Shown here one piece after another: positions 34,234-41,931 of a stretch of 44,177 nt of DNA. Both the position numbers and the translations under genes were made by a program. The first letter of the stretch is position 1. Each line of letters opens with the position of its first letter. Source of the DNA: an uncultured Coprococcus sp. Its GTDB lineage: Bacteria > Bacillota > Clostridia > Lachnospirales > Lachnospiraceae. The stretch lies in NCBI GenBank assembly GCA_947632705.1, contig CANRQE010000016.1, positions 1 through 44,177 on the forward strand. Reading direction: 5' to 3'. Under the pieces are notes generated by a model. The model was not told the origin of the DNA. It saw only the letters and a list, made by a program, of their open reading frames with translations, and searched no databases.

Positions 34234-34365
34234 CATAATTTTATATACAGTTTACATAATTTATCATTCAGTTTACATAAATGTAATTTGATTTACATAA
34301 TACAGTAATACATGTTTACATAATATAAGATTCAATTTACATAACTAAAATATATGTTTACATAA
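34230..34365 (+). repeat. Seven 9-mers TTTACATAA phased at about 21 bp
   Basis: Copies start at 34230 (TTGACATAA), 34251, 34272, 34292, 34315, 34336 and 34357; the last six are exact TTTACATAA. Start-to-start distances are 21, 21, 20, 23, 21 and 21 bp, two helical turns, so all copies lie on one DNA face. Spacers are AT-rich and differ. The 9-mer has a TTA-N2-TAA dyad and resembles -35 (TTTACA) and -10 (TACATA, CATAAT) elements. The array lies between folP and folBK; it could be a protein-binding array or a ladder of promoters. Confidence 0.92.
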
Positions 34366-34469
34366 CATATAGGCGGTATGAATTTGATTCATTCGCTGAC
34401 AATACGTTACATCAGAATCCGTGCATGCAGGCATGAAAGCAGAACAGGGATTTTGAGAAAGGATAGCAG

Positions 34470-35300
34470 ATGGATAAAATTAAAATTCGCGGCTTGGAGG
34501 TCTTTGCACATCATGGAGTATTTGAAGAAGAAAATGTGCTGGGACAGAAATTTATTGTGGACGCAGACTTACTGATGTCAACCAGAGAGGCGGGAAGAAA
34601 GGATGATCTGAATGCTTCTGTGGATTACGGAAATGTATGTACGAAAATCAGTCAGATTATGCAGGATACAACCTGTCGTTTGATTGAGACTGTGGCAGAA
34701 CGGGTTGCAGAGGGTCTGCTTTTGCAATACGGGCAGGTGATGGAAGTACATCTGGAATTGAAGAAACCGTGGGCGCCGATTCTGATGCCGATTGATACGG
34801 TGTCGGTTGAAATTACCCGGAAACGGCATATTGCATATCTCGGTCTGGGTTCGAATCTCGGAGACCGGGAATCCTATCTGGATTTTGCAATGGATGAACT
34901 GAATAAGGACACCTGTACAAAGATTACGAAGGTTTCGGATTTTATTGAGACGGAGCCGTATGGCGGGGTAGAGCAGGAGAATTTCTTAAACGGATGTCTC
35001 GAGATCGAGACGCTGCATACTCCCGGGGAGCTGCTCCTTCTGATCCATGAAATCGAAGAAAAAGCCGGAAGAAAACGGGTGATTCACTGGGGACCCAGAA
35101 CCCTGGATATTGATATCTTATTGTATGATGATCTGGTTTATGATGATGAAACGCTTCATATTCCGCATGCGGATATGCATAACAGGCTGTTCGTCTTAGA
35201 ACCGCTCTGTAATATAGCAGGATATAAGCGGCATCCGCTTTTGCATAAAACGATAGAAGAACTAAAGGAAGAAAAGGCATGTACACGATCGAGGATTTAA
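34470..35300 (+). CDS. folK: Fused dihydroneopterin aldolase / HPPK
   Basis: A 276-residue bifunctional folate enzyme. Residues 1-115 are dihydroneopterin aldolase (IRGLEVFAHHGVFEEENVLGQ, ASVDYGNV, LIETVAERVA, LKKPWAPI). Residues 118-276 are hydroxymethyldihydropterin pyrophosphokinase (AYLGLGSNLGDRE, VSDFIETEPYGG, FLNGCLEIET and the signature GPRTLDIDILLYDD). FolB-FolK fusions are known in Firmicutes. AAAGGA lies before ATG 34470. The last 22 bases overlap pheA, so the two are translationally linked despite belonging to different pathways. Confidence 0.94.
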   Translation: MDKIKIRGLEVFAHHGVFEEENVLGQKFIVDADLLMSTREAGRKDDLNASVDYGNVCTKISQIMQDTTCRLIETVAERVAEGLLLQYGQVMEVHLELKKPWAPILMPIDTVSVEITRKRHIAYLGLGSNLGDRESYLDFAMDELNKDTCTKITKVSDFIETEPYGGVEQENFLNGCLEIETLHTPGELLLLIHEIEEKAGRKRVIHWGPRTLDIDILLYDDLVYDDETLHIPHADMHNRLFVLEPLCNIAGYKRHPLLHKTIEELKEEKACTRSRI

Positions 35301-36262
35301 GGAAAATAGAAAAACAGATTGCAGATATGCAGGAAAAGAGAAAAGAAATCATACATTCCATTTATCATAGTAATGTGGAAAGAAAGAAGCTGGGACAGGA
35401 GGAACAAACGGAATTTTTAGATGGGTTTGTCTGTGTAGACCGTCTAAAAATCGATGTCGATACAGTAGTCGCTTATCAGGGGGTGCCGGGCGCATACAGC
35501 CATCAGGCCATGTATGATTTTTTTGGCAGGAATATAAAAAACATCAATGTGTCCCGGTTTGAGGAGGTTGTGGAAGCCGTCAAGTCCGGTAAAGCGGAAT
35601 ATGGAATCCTGCCGATTGAAAATTCTTCAGCAGGCTTTGTAAACGGGATTTATGACATTGTAGATAAAAGCGGCATTACCATTGTAGGAGAAGACGAGAT
35701 ACGCGTATCGCATGCATTGTTAGGAGTTCCGGGAGCCGTATTGGAGGATATCCGGACAGTTTATTCCCATACACAGGGACTGCTGCAGTGTAAGGATTTT
35801 CTGGATACGACAGGCTGGACTTTATACAGTGTGGCCAATACGGCAGTCGGGGCAGTCAAGGTAATGGAGGAGAAGGATAAGAGCCAGGCGGCAATCGCAA
35901 GCGAGCTGGCAGCGGAAATATATGGATTGCAGATATTAAAGACAGGCATTGTAAATAATGACAATAATACAACCCGTTTTATCATTGTATCCCGGGAAAA
36001 AATCTATGAAAAAAAGGCGAAAAATATCAGTATCTGCTTTTCCTTGCCGGATGAAAGTGGTACACTTTATAATATATTAAGTCATATAAATTTAAACGGA
36101 ATCAATATGACAAGTATCGAATCCAGACCGCGTCCGGGGCGAAAATGGGAATATTCCTTTTTTGTTACCATGGAGGGGAGTCTTCTGGATCCAAAGACGA
36201 TCAATGCTTTGCAGGGAATCTGTAAAGACTCGATTGATTTCAGGATAATCGGAACATACTGA
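35279..36262 (+). CDS. pheA: Prephenate dehydratase with ACT domain
   Basis: A 327-residue enzyme converting prephenate to phenylpyruvate for phenylalanine synthesis. The dehydratase domain (about 62-240) shows VAYQGVPGAYSHQAMYDFF, GILPIENSSAGFV and NNDNNTTRFI (the catalytic TRF). The ACT regulatory domain (about 250-327) has SGTLYNILSHIN and the phenylalanine-binding SIESRPRPGRKWEY. The N-terminal 60 residues are a charged helix (LRKIEKQIADMQEKRKEIIH) that looks like a shortened chorismate mutase of the usual P-protein, so mutase activity is doubtful. The start follows GGAAG within the folBK end. Confidence 0.92.
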   Translation: MYTIEDLRKIEKQIADMQEKRKEIIHSIYHSNVERKKLGQEEQTEFLDGFVCVDRLKIDVDTVVAYQGVPGAYSHQAMYDFFGRNIKNINVSRFEEVVEAVKSGKAEYGILPIENSSAGFVNGIYDIVDKSGITIVGEDEIRVSHALLGVPGAVLEDIRTVYSHTQGLLQCKDFLDTTGWTLYSVANTAVGAVKVMEEKDKSQAAIASELAAEIYGLQILKTGIVNNDNNTTRFIIVSREKIYEKKAKNISICFSLPDESGTLYNILSHINLNGINMTSIESRPRPGRKWEYSFFVTMEGSLLDPKTINALQGICKDSIDFRIIGTY

Positions 36263-36283
36263 TTGTGAAAGGCGGGATATTTT

Positions 36284-37819
36284 ATGGCAAATAAAACATT
36301 TGCGGCAATTGATGTAGGTTCAAATGAAATATCTATGAAAATCTGTGAACTGACACCGAAAAAAGGGGCAAGGGAGCTGGATTGTGTAAACGGAGTCATT
36401 GAGCTTGGAAGCGATACATATAATACCGGAAAAATCGGAGAGAATTCGCTGAATAAGGTTTGCAGCATATTAAACAAATTCAGAAAGAAAATGAAGGAAT
36501 ACAGGGTTTCGGATTACAGGGCCTATGCTTCAAGCGCATTCAGGGAAGCAGAAAATTCCACTCTGGCCATTGAACGGATCAAAATGAGAACGAATATTGA
36601 TGTACAGATCCTGAGCAATTCCGAACAGCGTTTTATGAATTACAAGGCGTATGTGGCTGCAAAGAACAGTACAAGCGCATTTGCAAATAAGAATACGGCC
36701 CTTTTAGATATTGGTGCAGGAAGCCTTCAGATTTCAATTTTTGATAAAATGAATCTGGTGCAGACACAGAATCTGCCCATTGGTGCAGTTCGGATCCGGG
36801 AATATCTGACACACTTTGGCGCCAATACGGTAGCGCTGGAAAATGTCATGGAAGAATATGTGTCCAATTTTATTATTGAGTTCCGAAATCTGTTTTTAAA
36901 TGATAAGGATATCAAAAGCATCATTGCCATCGGAGACGGAATTAACAATCTGATCAAGGCGGGACCGGAGCTGCATATTGAAAATACGATTTCCAGAGAC
37001 CAGTTTCGGGCGCTTTATCAGAAGGTGGTGGATACAAAGCCGGAAGAGCTGGCGGAAAAATATGGAATCCCCTACGAACGGGCAACGCTGATGCTTCCGA
37101 TGGCAATCATTTACCAGTCGTTTCTGGATAATTCCAGGGCGGAAGAGATTATTACGCCCCATGTTACCTTCTGTGACGGGATTGTTGCGGACTATATGGA
37201 TAAACAGGGCATGTTTTCCATTGAAAAAGATTTTGATGAAGATATTCTTGCATCTGCTTACAGCATTGCAAAAAAATACAAAGTGAATAAAGCGCACATT
37301 CAGAATGTGGCGGATAACGCCCTTGCAATCTTTGACAGCTTAAAGACCGTGTATGGGCTGAATAAGCGCGACCGCCTGCAGCTGCAGATTGCGGCTCTGT
37401 TACATAGCTGCGGCAAGTTTGTCAATATGAATGATGTGACTCAGATTTCGTATTACATCATCATGGCAACTGAAATTCTGGGACTGTCCCATAAGGAGAG
37501 GGAAGAGATTGCCAATATTGTCCGGTACAATGTTTACTATCTGCCGTCAAAGGAAAAATGCCGGAATACGATAAAAAGTGCGGATTATCTGAAAATAGCA
37601 AAGCTGGCTTCCATTCTCAGGATTGCAGATGTACTGGACCGGAGCCATAAGCAAAAGATCACGGATCTGAAGGCGGTAATCAGAGATAAAAACCTTGTCA
37701 TGACAGTGGATGTGCTGGATGACATTACTTTAGAGGCCGGACTTGTACAGTCGAAAACGGCACTGTTTGAAAATGTATATGGAATCAAACCTGTTCTGAG
37801 ACAGAGAAGGGGGATATAA
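36284..37819 (+). CDS. ppx: Ppx/GppA-type phosphatase
   Basis: A 511-residue exopolyphosphatase or guanosine pentaphosphatase of the actin-like ASKHA fold. It begins FAAIDVGSNEISMKI (phosphate loop) and contains YASSAFREAENS, NTALLDIGAGSLQISIFD and IAIGDGINNL. The C-terminal half is HD-like (about 345-500), but the usual HD pair reads HS (H374, S375 in LLHSCGKF), so metal binding there may be altered. Its place four bases before ppk1 supports a polyphosphate role. A weak AAGGCGGG ribosome site precedes the ATG. Confidence 0.88.
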   Translation: MANKTFAAIDVGSNEISMKICELTPKKGARELDCVNGVIELGSDTYNTGKIGENSLNKVCSILNKFRKKMKEYRVSDYRAYASSAFREAENSTLAIERIKMRTNIDVQILSNSEQRFMNYKAYVAAKNSTSAFANKNTALLDIGAGSLQISIFDKMNLVQTQNLPIGAVRIREYLTHFGANTVALENVMEEYVSNFIIEFRNLFLNDKDIKSIIAIGDGINNLIKAGPELHIENTISRDQFRALYQKVVDTKPEELAEKYGIPYERATLMLPMAIIYQSFLDNSRAEEIITPHVTFCDGIVADYMDKQGMFSIEKDFDEDILASAYSIAKKYKVNKAHIQNVADNALAIFDSLKTVYGLNKRDRLQLQIAALLHSCGKFVNMNDVTQISYYIIMATEILGLSHKEREEIANIVRYNVYYLPSKEKCRNTIKSADYLKIAKLASILRIADVLDRSHKQKITDLKAVIRDKNLVMTVDVLDDITLEAGLVQSKTALFENVYGIKPVLRQRRGI

Positions 37820-37822
37820 GGT

Positions 37823-39937
37823 ATGGCAGAAGAAAAAGAAGCATTATTTTATAATCGGGAGCTGAGCTGGCTGGAATTCAATAAACGATGTCTGGGTGAA
37901 GCAAAAGACAAGAATATTCCTTTATTTGAACGGATTAAATTCTTAAGTATCACCGCCTCCAACCTGGATGAATTTTTTATGGTGCGCGTAGCTTCTTTGA
38001 CTGATATGGTGCATGCGAATTATACCAAAAAAGATATTGCGGGCATGACGCCGAAGGAACAGCTGGACGCCTTGCATAAAGGCACAAAAGAATTTATGAA
38101 AAGTCAGTACCAGACCTATAACCGTTCCCTTCTTCCGCTTTTGGATGCAAGCGGATTAAAGATTGTAAGACATTATGAGGATCTGACGGCGGAACAGGAA
38201 AAATATCTGCATAAGGTATTTGAAAAGGATATCTATCCGGTTTTGACTCCGATGGCCGTGGATTCCTCCAGACCGTTTCCGTTAGTCAGAAACAAGTCCC
38301 TGAATATCGGAGCTTTGCTCTATGACAGCAAAAAGGATGTAACGGATATTGCAACCGTTCAGGTTCCGTCCGGTCTGCCCCGCATTATCAGGCTGCCTTC
38401 TTCCGATAAGAAAGTGACGGAGATTATCCTGTTGGAGGAAGTCATAGAAAAGAATCTGGATAAATTATTTTTAAGTTATAAGATAATTTGTGCGCATCCG
38501 TACAGAATCATGCGTAATGCGGATTTTGCGATTGATGAGGAAGAGACGGCAGATTTGCTAAAGGAGATAGAAAAGCAGTTAAAACAGCGGCAGTGGGGAG
38601 AAGTAATCCGGCTTGAGGTGGAAGACACCATGGATAAAAAGCTGTTAAAAGAACTGAAGAAGCATCTGGGTGTCAATGATGACGTTGTCTATAAGATCAA
38701 CGGACCTTTGGATCTGACATTTTTAATGAAGGTTAACGGACTGGAGGGATTTGATCATCTGAAATATCCGAAGCATGTGCCGCAGCCGGTTCCTGAATTG
38801 GGTGACTGCAGTCATATTTTCGACAGAATCAAACAGCAGGATATTTTATTGATTCATCCGTATTTTGAGTTTACGCCGGTCGTGGAGTTTATCAGACAGG
38901 CGGCAAATGATCCGGATGTTCTGGCAATTAAGCAGACCCTGTATCGTGTCAGCGGTAATTCCCCGATCATAGCGGCCCTTGCACAGGCAGCGGAGAACGG
39001 GAAACAGGTAACGGTTCTGGTAGAATTAAAAGCAAGATTTGACGAGGAAAATAATATTGCATGGGCTAAGATGCTTGAAAAAGCGGGATGCCATGTTATC
39101 TATGGACTGGTAGGATTAAAGACCCATTCCAAGATTGCCCTGGTAGTAAGACGGGAAGAGGATGGAATCAAGCGGTATGTTCATCTGGGTACCGGTAATT
39201 ATAATGACCAGACAGCCAAGCTGTATACGGATATGGGCCTTCTGACCTGCAGCGATCCGATCGGGGAGGATGCAACGGCGGTATTTAATATGCTGTCAGG
39301 ATATTCGGAGCCGAAAAAATGGAATAAGCTGGCTGTAGCCCCAATCTGGCTGAAGGATAAATTCCTGATGTTGATTCGTCGGGAAACGGAAAATGCCGAA
39401 CAGGGTAAAAAGGGAAGAATTATAGCAAAGATGAACTCCCTGTGTGACCCGAAAATCATGCAGGCCCTCTATGATGCGTCAAAGGCAGGCGTTAAGATTG
39501 ACCTGATCGTCAGGGGAATCTGCTGCATCAAGGCGGGTGTGCCGGGCTTAAGTGAGAATATCTCCGTCCGCTCCATTGTGGGGAATTTTCTCGAGCATTC
39601 CAGAATTTTCTATTTTTACAATGACGGATTTGAAGATATTTACATGGGCAGCGCAGACTGGATGCCTAGAAATCTGGATAAACGTGTGGAGATTACCTTC
39701 CCTGTAGAGGATGAGAGGCTGAAGGGTATTATCAAAGAATACATACAGGTGCAGCTGAATGATACTCTGAAGGCGCATATTATGCAGCCGGACGGTTCCT
39801 ATCAGAAACAGGATTTAAGGGGCAAGGTAAAACTGGATTCCCAGCTGTACTCGGTAAACAGGGCAAAAGAACTGCAGGAACCGGTGGAGGATTATACGGA
39901 TCAGAGAGTGTTCATTCCGGTCGAATCAGAAGTATAG
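37823..39937 (+). CDS. ppk1: Polyphosphate kinase 1
   Basis: A 704-residue enzyme that reversibly polymerises phosphate from ATP. It has the N-domain start FYNRELSWLEFNKRCLGEA, TASNLDEFFMVRVASL and the PLD-like core. The phosphohistidine is H435 in LKTHSKIAL, and the second catalytic His lies in HLGTGNYND. RVSGNSPIIAALAQAAENGKQVTVLVELKARFDEENNI cut across its middle is the conserved nucleotide site, and EHSRIFYFYNDG is near the end. The length fits the family. GGGG precedes ATG 37823. It forms an operon with ppx. Confidence 0.96.
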   Translation: MAEEKEALFYNRELSWLEFNKRCLGEAKDKNIPLFERIKFLSITASNLDEFFMVRVASLTDMVHANYTKKDIAGMTPKEQLDALHKGTKEFMKSQYQTYNRSLLPLLDASGLKIVRHYEDLTAEQEKYLHKVFEKDIYPVLTPMAVDSSRPFPLVRNKSLNIGALLYDSKKDVTDIATVQVPSGLPRIIRLPSSDKKVTEIILLEEVIEKNLDKLFLSYKIICAHPYRIMRNADFAIDEEETADLLKEIEKQLKQRQWGEVIRLEVEDTMDKKLLKELKKHLGVNDDVVYKINGPLDLTFLMKVNGLEGFDHLKYPKHVPQPVPELGDCSHIFDRIKQQDILLIHPYFEFTPVVEFIRQAANDPDVLAIKQTLYRVSGNSPIIAALAQAAENGKQVTVLVELKARFDEENNIAWAKMLEKAGCHVIYGLVGLKTHSKIALVVRREEDGIKRYVHLGTGNYNDQTAKLYTDMGLLTCSDPIGEDATAVFNMLSGYSEPKKWNKLAVAPIWLKDKFLMLIRRETENAEQGKKGRIIAKMNSLCDPKIMQALYDASKAGVKIDLIVRGICCIKAGVPGLSENISVRSIVGNFLEHSRIFYFYNDGFEDIYMGSADWMPRNLDKRVEITFPVEDERLKGIIKEYIQVQLNDTLKAHIMQPDGSYQKQDLRGKVKLDSQLYSVNRAKELQEPVEDYTDQRVFIPVESEV

Positions 39938-39951
39938 AAAAAAATTTTTTC

Positions 39952-39980
39952 TTGACATCGCAGATACAGTATGCTATTCT
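39952..39980 (+). promoter_or_regulatory. Strong promoter of infC-rpmI-rplT
   Basis: Perfect TTGACA (39952-39957), a 17-bp spacer and TATTCT (39975-39980) with an extended TGC. The transcript would begin near 39987, giving a leader of about 250 bases. Confidence 0.85.
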
Positions 39981-39986
39981 TTAAAA

Positions 39987-40129
39987 GCTGTGTAAAACAG
40001 CAGACAATCAAGCAGAGTATCCACTCTCACCTCAGCACAGCAGTGACTCGGGTTTATATTTAAGAGTAAATTATGTTCTATAATGATGCTTATATATAAA
40101 GTGGATAGTTTGCGCTATCCACTTTTTTA
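39987..40129 (+). promoter_or_regulatory. L20-type ribosomal protein leader with terminator
   Basis: The leader starts with conserved-looking sequence (CAATCAAGCAGAGTATCC, then CTCTCACCTCAGCACAGCAG). It ends in a terminator: AAAGTGGATAG (40098-40108) pairs with CTATCCACTTT (40115-40125), followed by TTTTTT. The terminator's left arm (AGTGGATA, 40100-40107) can instead pair with TATCCACT at 40018-40025, giving an antiterminator. In Firmicutes the infC operon leader is controlled by L20, the product of the third gene. No coding frame is seen between 39938 and 40238. Confidence 0.78.
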
Positions 40130-40238
40130 TGATATATAAAAAAGACTGCGGCGTTTTTTGACATGGACAGACATGCATAAAAGACAATCCGGCAGTGGAT
40201 GAAGGTTGTATGAATTTGAACAATGGAGGGTGAGAGTC

Positions 40239-40745
40239 ATTAGCGAATTAATGATCAACGAACAGATTAGGGACAAGGAAGTACGTGTAATTGGAGAAGA
40301 TGGTCAGGTAATAGGCATCATGTCTTCAAAAGAAGCATTAAAGCTTGCAAAGGAAGCAGAGCTGGATCTGGTGAAGATTGCACCGCAGGCTAAGCCGCCT
40401 GTATGCAAGATTATTGATTATGGTAAATACCGGTATGAGATGGCACGGAAGGAAAAGGAAGCCAAAAAGAAGCAGAAGACCATCGAAATCAAAGAAGTTC
40501 GTTTGTCACCGAACATTGATACGAACGATCTGAATACCAAGGTCAATCAGGCAAGAAAATTTCTGACACACGGAGATAAGGTAAAGGTTACCCTGAGATT
40601 TCGCGGCAGAGAGCTTGCACATGTTGAAAAGACCAAAGGAATTCTGGATGAGTTTGCGGAAAAGCTTTCGGATGTAGCAGTCATAGAAAAGGCAGCGAAG
40701 TTTGAAGGCAGGAGCATGATCATGTACTTAACCGAAAAGCGTTAA
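40239..40745 (+). CDS. infC: Translation initiation factor IF-3
   Basis: A 168-residue factor that keeps the 30S subunit free and checks initiator codons. The N-domain reads SELMINEQIRDKEVRVIGEDG and KIIDYGKYRYE; the C-domain reads RLSPNIDTNDLNTKV, VTLRFRGRELAH and KFEGRSMIMYL. The start is assigned to ATT 40239: GGAGGG (40225-40230) lies eight bases before it, while ATG 40251 is 20 bases away and would trim the protein, and the upstream TTG 40206 lacks a site. AUU starts in infC allow IF3 to repress its own translation. Confidence 0.92.
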   Translation: MSELMINEQIRDKEVRVIGEDGQVIGIMSSKEALKLAKEAELDLVKIAPQAKPPVCKIIDYGKYRYEMARKEKEAKKKQKTIEIKEVRLSPNIDTNDLNTKVNQARKFLTHGDKVKVTLRFRGRELAHVEKTKGILDEFAEKLSDVAVIEKAAKFEGRSMIMYLTEKR

Positions 40746-40782
40746 ATGAGATATATGATAGTTTAAGGAGGAAATAAATAAA

Positions 40783-40980
40783 ATGGCTAAATTAAAGACA
40801 AAAAAAGCAGCAGCGAAGCGTTTTAAGAAAACAGCAAACGGCGGTTTAAAGAGAAGTAAAGCTTATAAGAGTCATATCTTAACCAAGAAGACAACCAAGA
40901 GAAAGAGAAATCTCAGAAAAGCAACTATGACAGATGCAACAAACGAGAAGGTAATGAAGAAAATCTTACCTTATATTTAA
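40783..40980 (+). CDS. rpmI: 50S ribosomal protein L35
   Basis: A 65-residue, very basic protein of the large subunit. Family pattern: [40 protein letters not shown] and ending [15 protein letters not shown] lies upstream. It is in the standard place between infC and rplT. Confidence 0.97.
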   Translation: MAKLKTKKAAAKRFKKTANGGLKRSKAYKSHILTKKTTKRKRNLRKATMTDATNEKVMKKILPYI

Positions 40981-41002
40981 TAGAGCAGGAGGAAATGGAT
41001 AA

Positions 41003-41359
41003 ATGGCTAGAGTCAAAGGCGGCATGAACGCAAAGAAAAAGCATAATAAAGTATTAAAGCTTGCAAAGGGTTACAGAGGAGCAAGAAGTAAACAATACAG
41101 AGTAGCAAAGCAGTCCGTTATGAGAGCACTTGCCAGCTCATATGCGGGAAGAAAGCAGAGAAAGAGAGAATTCAGACAGTTATGGATCGCACGAATCAAT
41201 GCGGCAGCAAGAATGAATGATATCTCCTACAGCAAATTGATGTATGGCTTAAAGCTGGCCGGTGTAGAAATTAACAGAAAGATGCTTTCCGAAATGGCAA
41301 TCAATGATCCGGAAGGTTTCAGGAAGTTAGTCGATGTTGCTAAGGCAAAATTAGCATAA
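41003..41359 (+). CDS. rplT: 50S ribosomal protein L20
   Basis: A 118-residue basic protein that binds 23S rRNA early in assembly and, in related bacteria, the infC leader. Signatures: [39 protein letters not shown] and [25 protein letters not shown] lies upstream. A terminator follows 20 bases after the stop. Confidence 0.97.
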   Translation: MARVKGGMNAKKKHNKVLKLAKGYRGARSKQYRVAKQSVMRALASSYAGRKQRKREFRQLWIARINAAARMNDISYSKLMYGLKLAGVEINRKMLSEMAINDPEGFRKLVDVAKAKLA

Positions 41360-41378
41360 ATTTCATACAGGGAATAGC

Positions 41379-41413
41379 AGGGTATCTGTTTATATGAACA
41401 GACACCCTTTTTT
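41379..41413 (+). terminator. Intrinsic terminator after rplT
   Basis: Stem AGGGT-A-TCTGTTT with GAACAGA-C-ACCCT (mismatched at one position), followed by TTTTTT. Confidence 0.85.
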
Positions 41414-41481
41414 ATTGTGCCTTATGCAGAAAGACGGAGCCTGTGCCCGTGCCGTCCGGCTCGGATATCGACAAAAAAGTG

Positions 41482-41510
41482 TTGACATTTCATGGGCCAA
41501 ATGTTAGTAT
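41482..41510 (+). promoter_or_regulatory. Promoter of the tRNA-Leu gene
   Basis: Perfect TTGACA (41482-41487) with TAGTAT at 41505-41510 after 17 bp; TATATT at 41508-41513 is a stronger hexamer but at 20 bp. Confidence 0.65.
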
Positions 41511-41552
41511 ATTACTTGCGTCAGCCGAAAGGCCGGCAGTCAATGATGGTAT

Positions 41553-41636
41553 GCGGAAGTGCTGGAACTGGCAGACAGGCTAGACTAAGGATCTAGTGAT
41601 GGCAACATCGTGTGGGTTCAAGTCCCATCTTCCGCA
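41553..41636 (+). tRNA. tRNA-Leu, anticodon AAG
   Basis: An 84-base class II tRNA. The acceptor GCGGAAG pairs with CTTCCGC. The D-arm is CTG/CAG. The anticodon stem CTAGA/TCTAG encloses CTAAGGA, giving anticodon AAG (41587-41589) for CUU. A long variable arm (GATG-GCAA-CATC) marks it as leucine type, and the T-arm contains GTTCAAGTC. The discriminator is A and CCA is not encoded. The A at position 34 would have to be converted to inosine to read more than CUU. Confidence 0.95.
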
Positions 41637-41642
41637 TGAAAA

Positions 41643-41678
41643 AAGCACTCATATAAAGCAATATGGGTGCTTCTTTTA
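41643..41678 (+). terminator. Intrinsic terminator after tRNA-Leu
   Basis: Stem AAGCACTCATAT with ATATGGGTGCTT (one mismatch) followed by CTTTTATT. It begins six bases after the tRNA. Confidence 0.8.
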
Positions 41679-41858
41679 TTACCTGTTTTTAGATTCCCAT
41701 GATGGCTCCTGCTCTTTTGGATAACCGTTACCCTGCAGATCTGTGGTTGCAGAAGCGGGAGACTGCTGCCGCTGTTTCTTACAGCCATTCGGCCGGCTGC
41801 TTTCCCAGACTCCGTCGGGGATTGTTTTAACCGGTTTCTTTTTTTCTGTAAATTTCAT
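41679..41858 (-). CDS. Small hydrophilic protein of 59 residues, unknown
   Basis: ATG 41858 is preceded by AGGAGG eight bases upstream on the minus strand, the best possible ribosome site. The frame encodes a polar protein beginning MKFTEKKKPVKTIPDGVW and ending EQEPSWESKNR, with a Gln/Pro/Ser-rich middle, no membrane segment and one Cys. No family is recognised. It follows the sensor-kinase accessory gene by 73 bases and may belong to the same transcript. It is convergent with tRNA-Leu. Confidence 0.6.
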   Translation of the reverse strand: MKFTEKKKPVKTIPDGVWESSRPNGCKKQRQQSPASATTDLQGNGYPKEQEPSWESKNR

Positions 41859-41931
41859 AATTTTAACCTCCTGCTATCAGTATGTTGCAGAAATCAAAAA
41901 ATATTATGAAAATTATACCTTATCGGAAACC

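Noticed and set aside
34230..34365. The TTTACATAA array as a CRISPR
   Set aside because: Repeats are only 9 bp with about 12-bp gaps, far too short for a CRISPR, and there are no cas genes.
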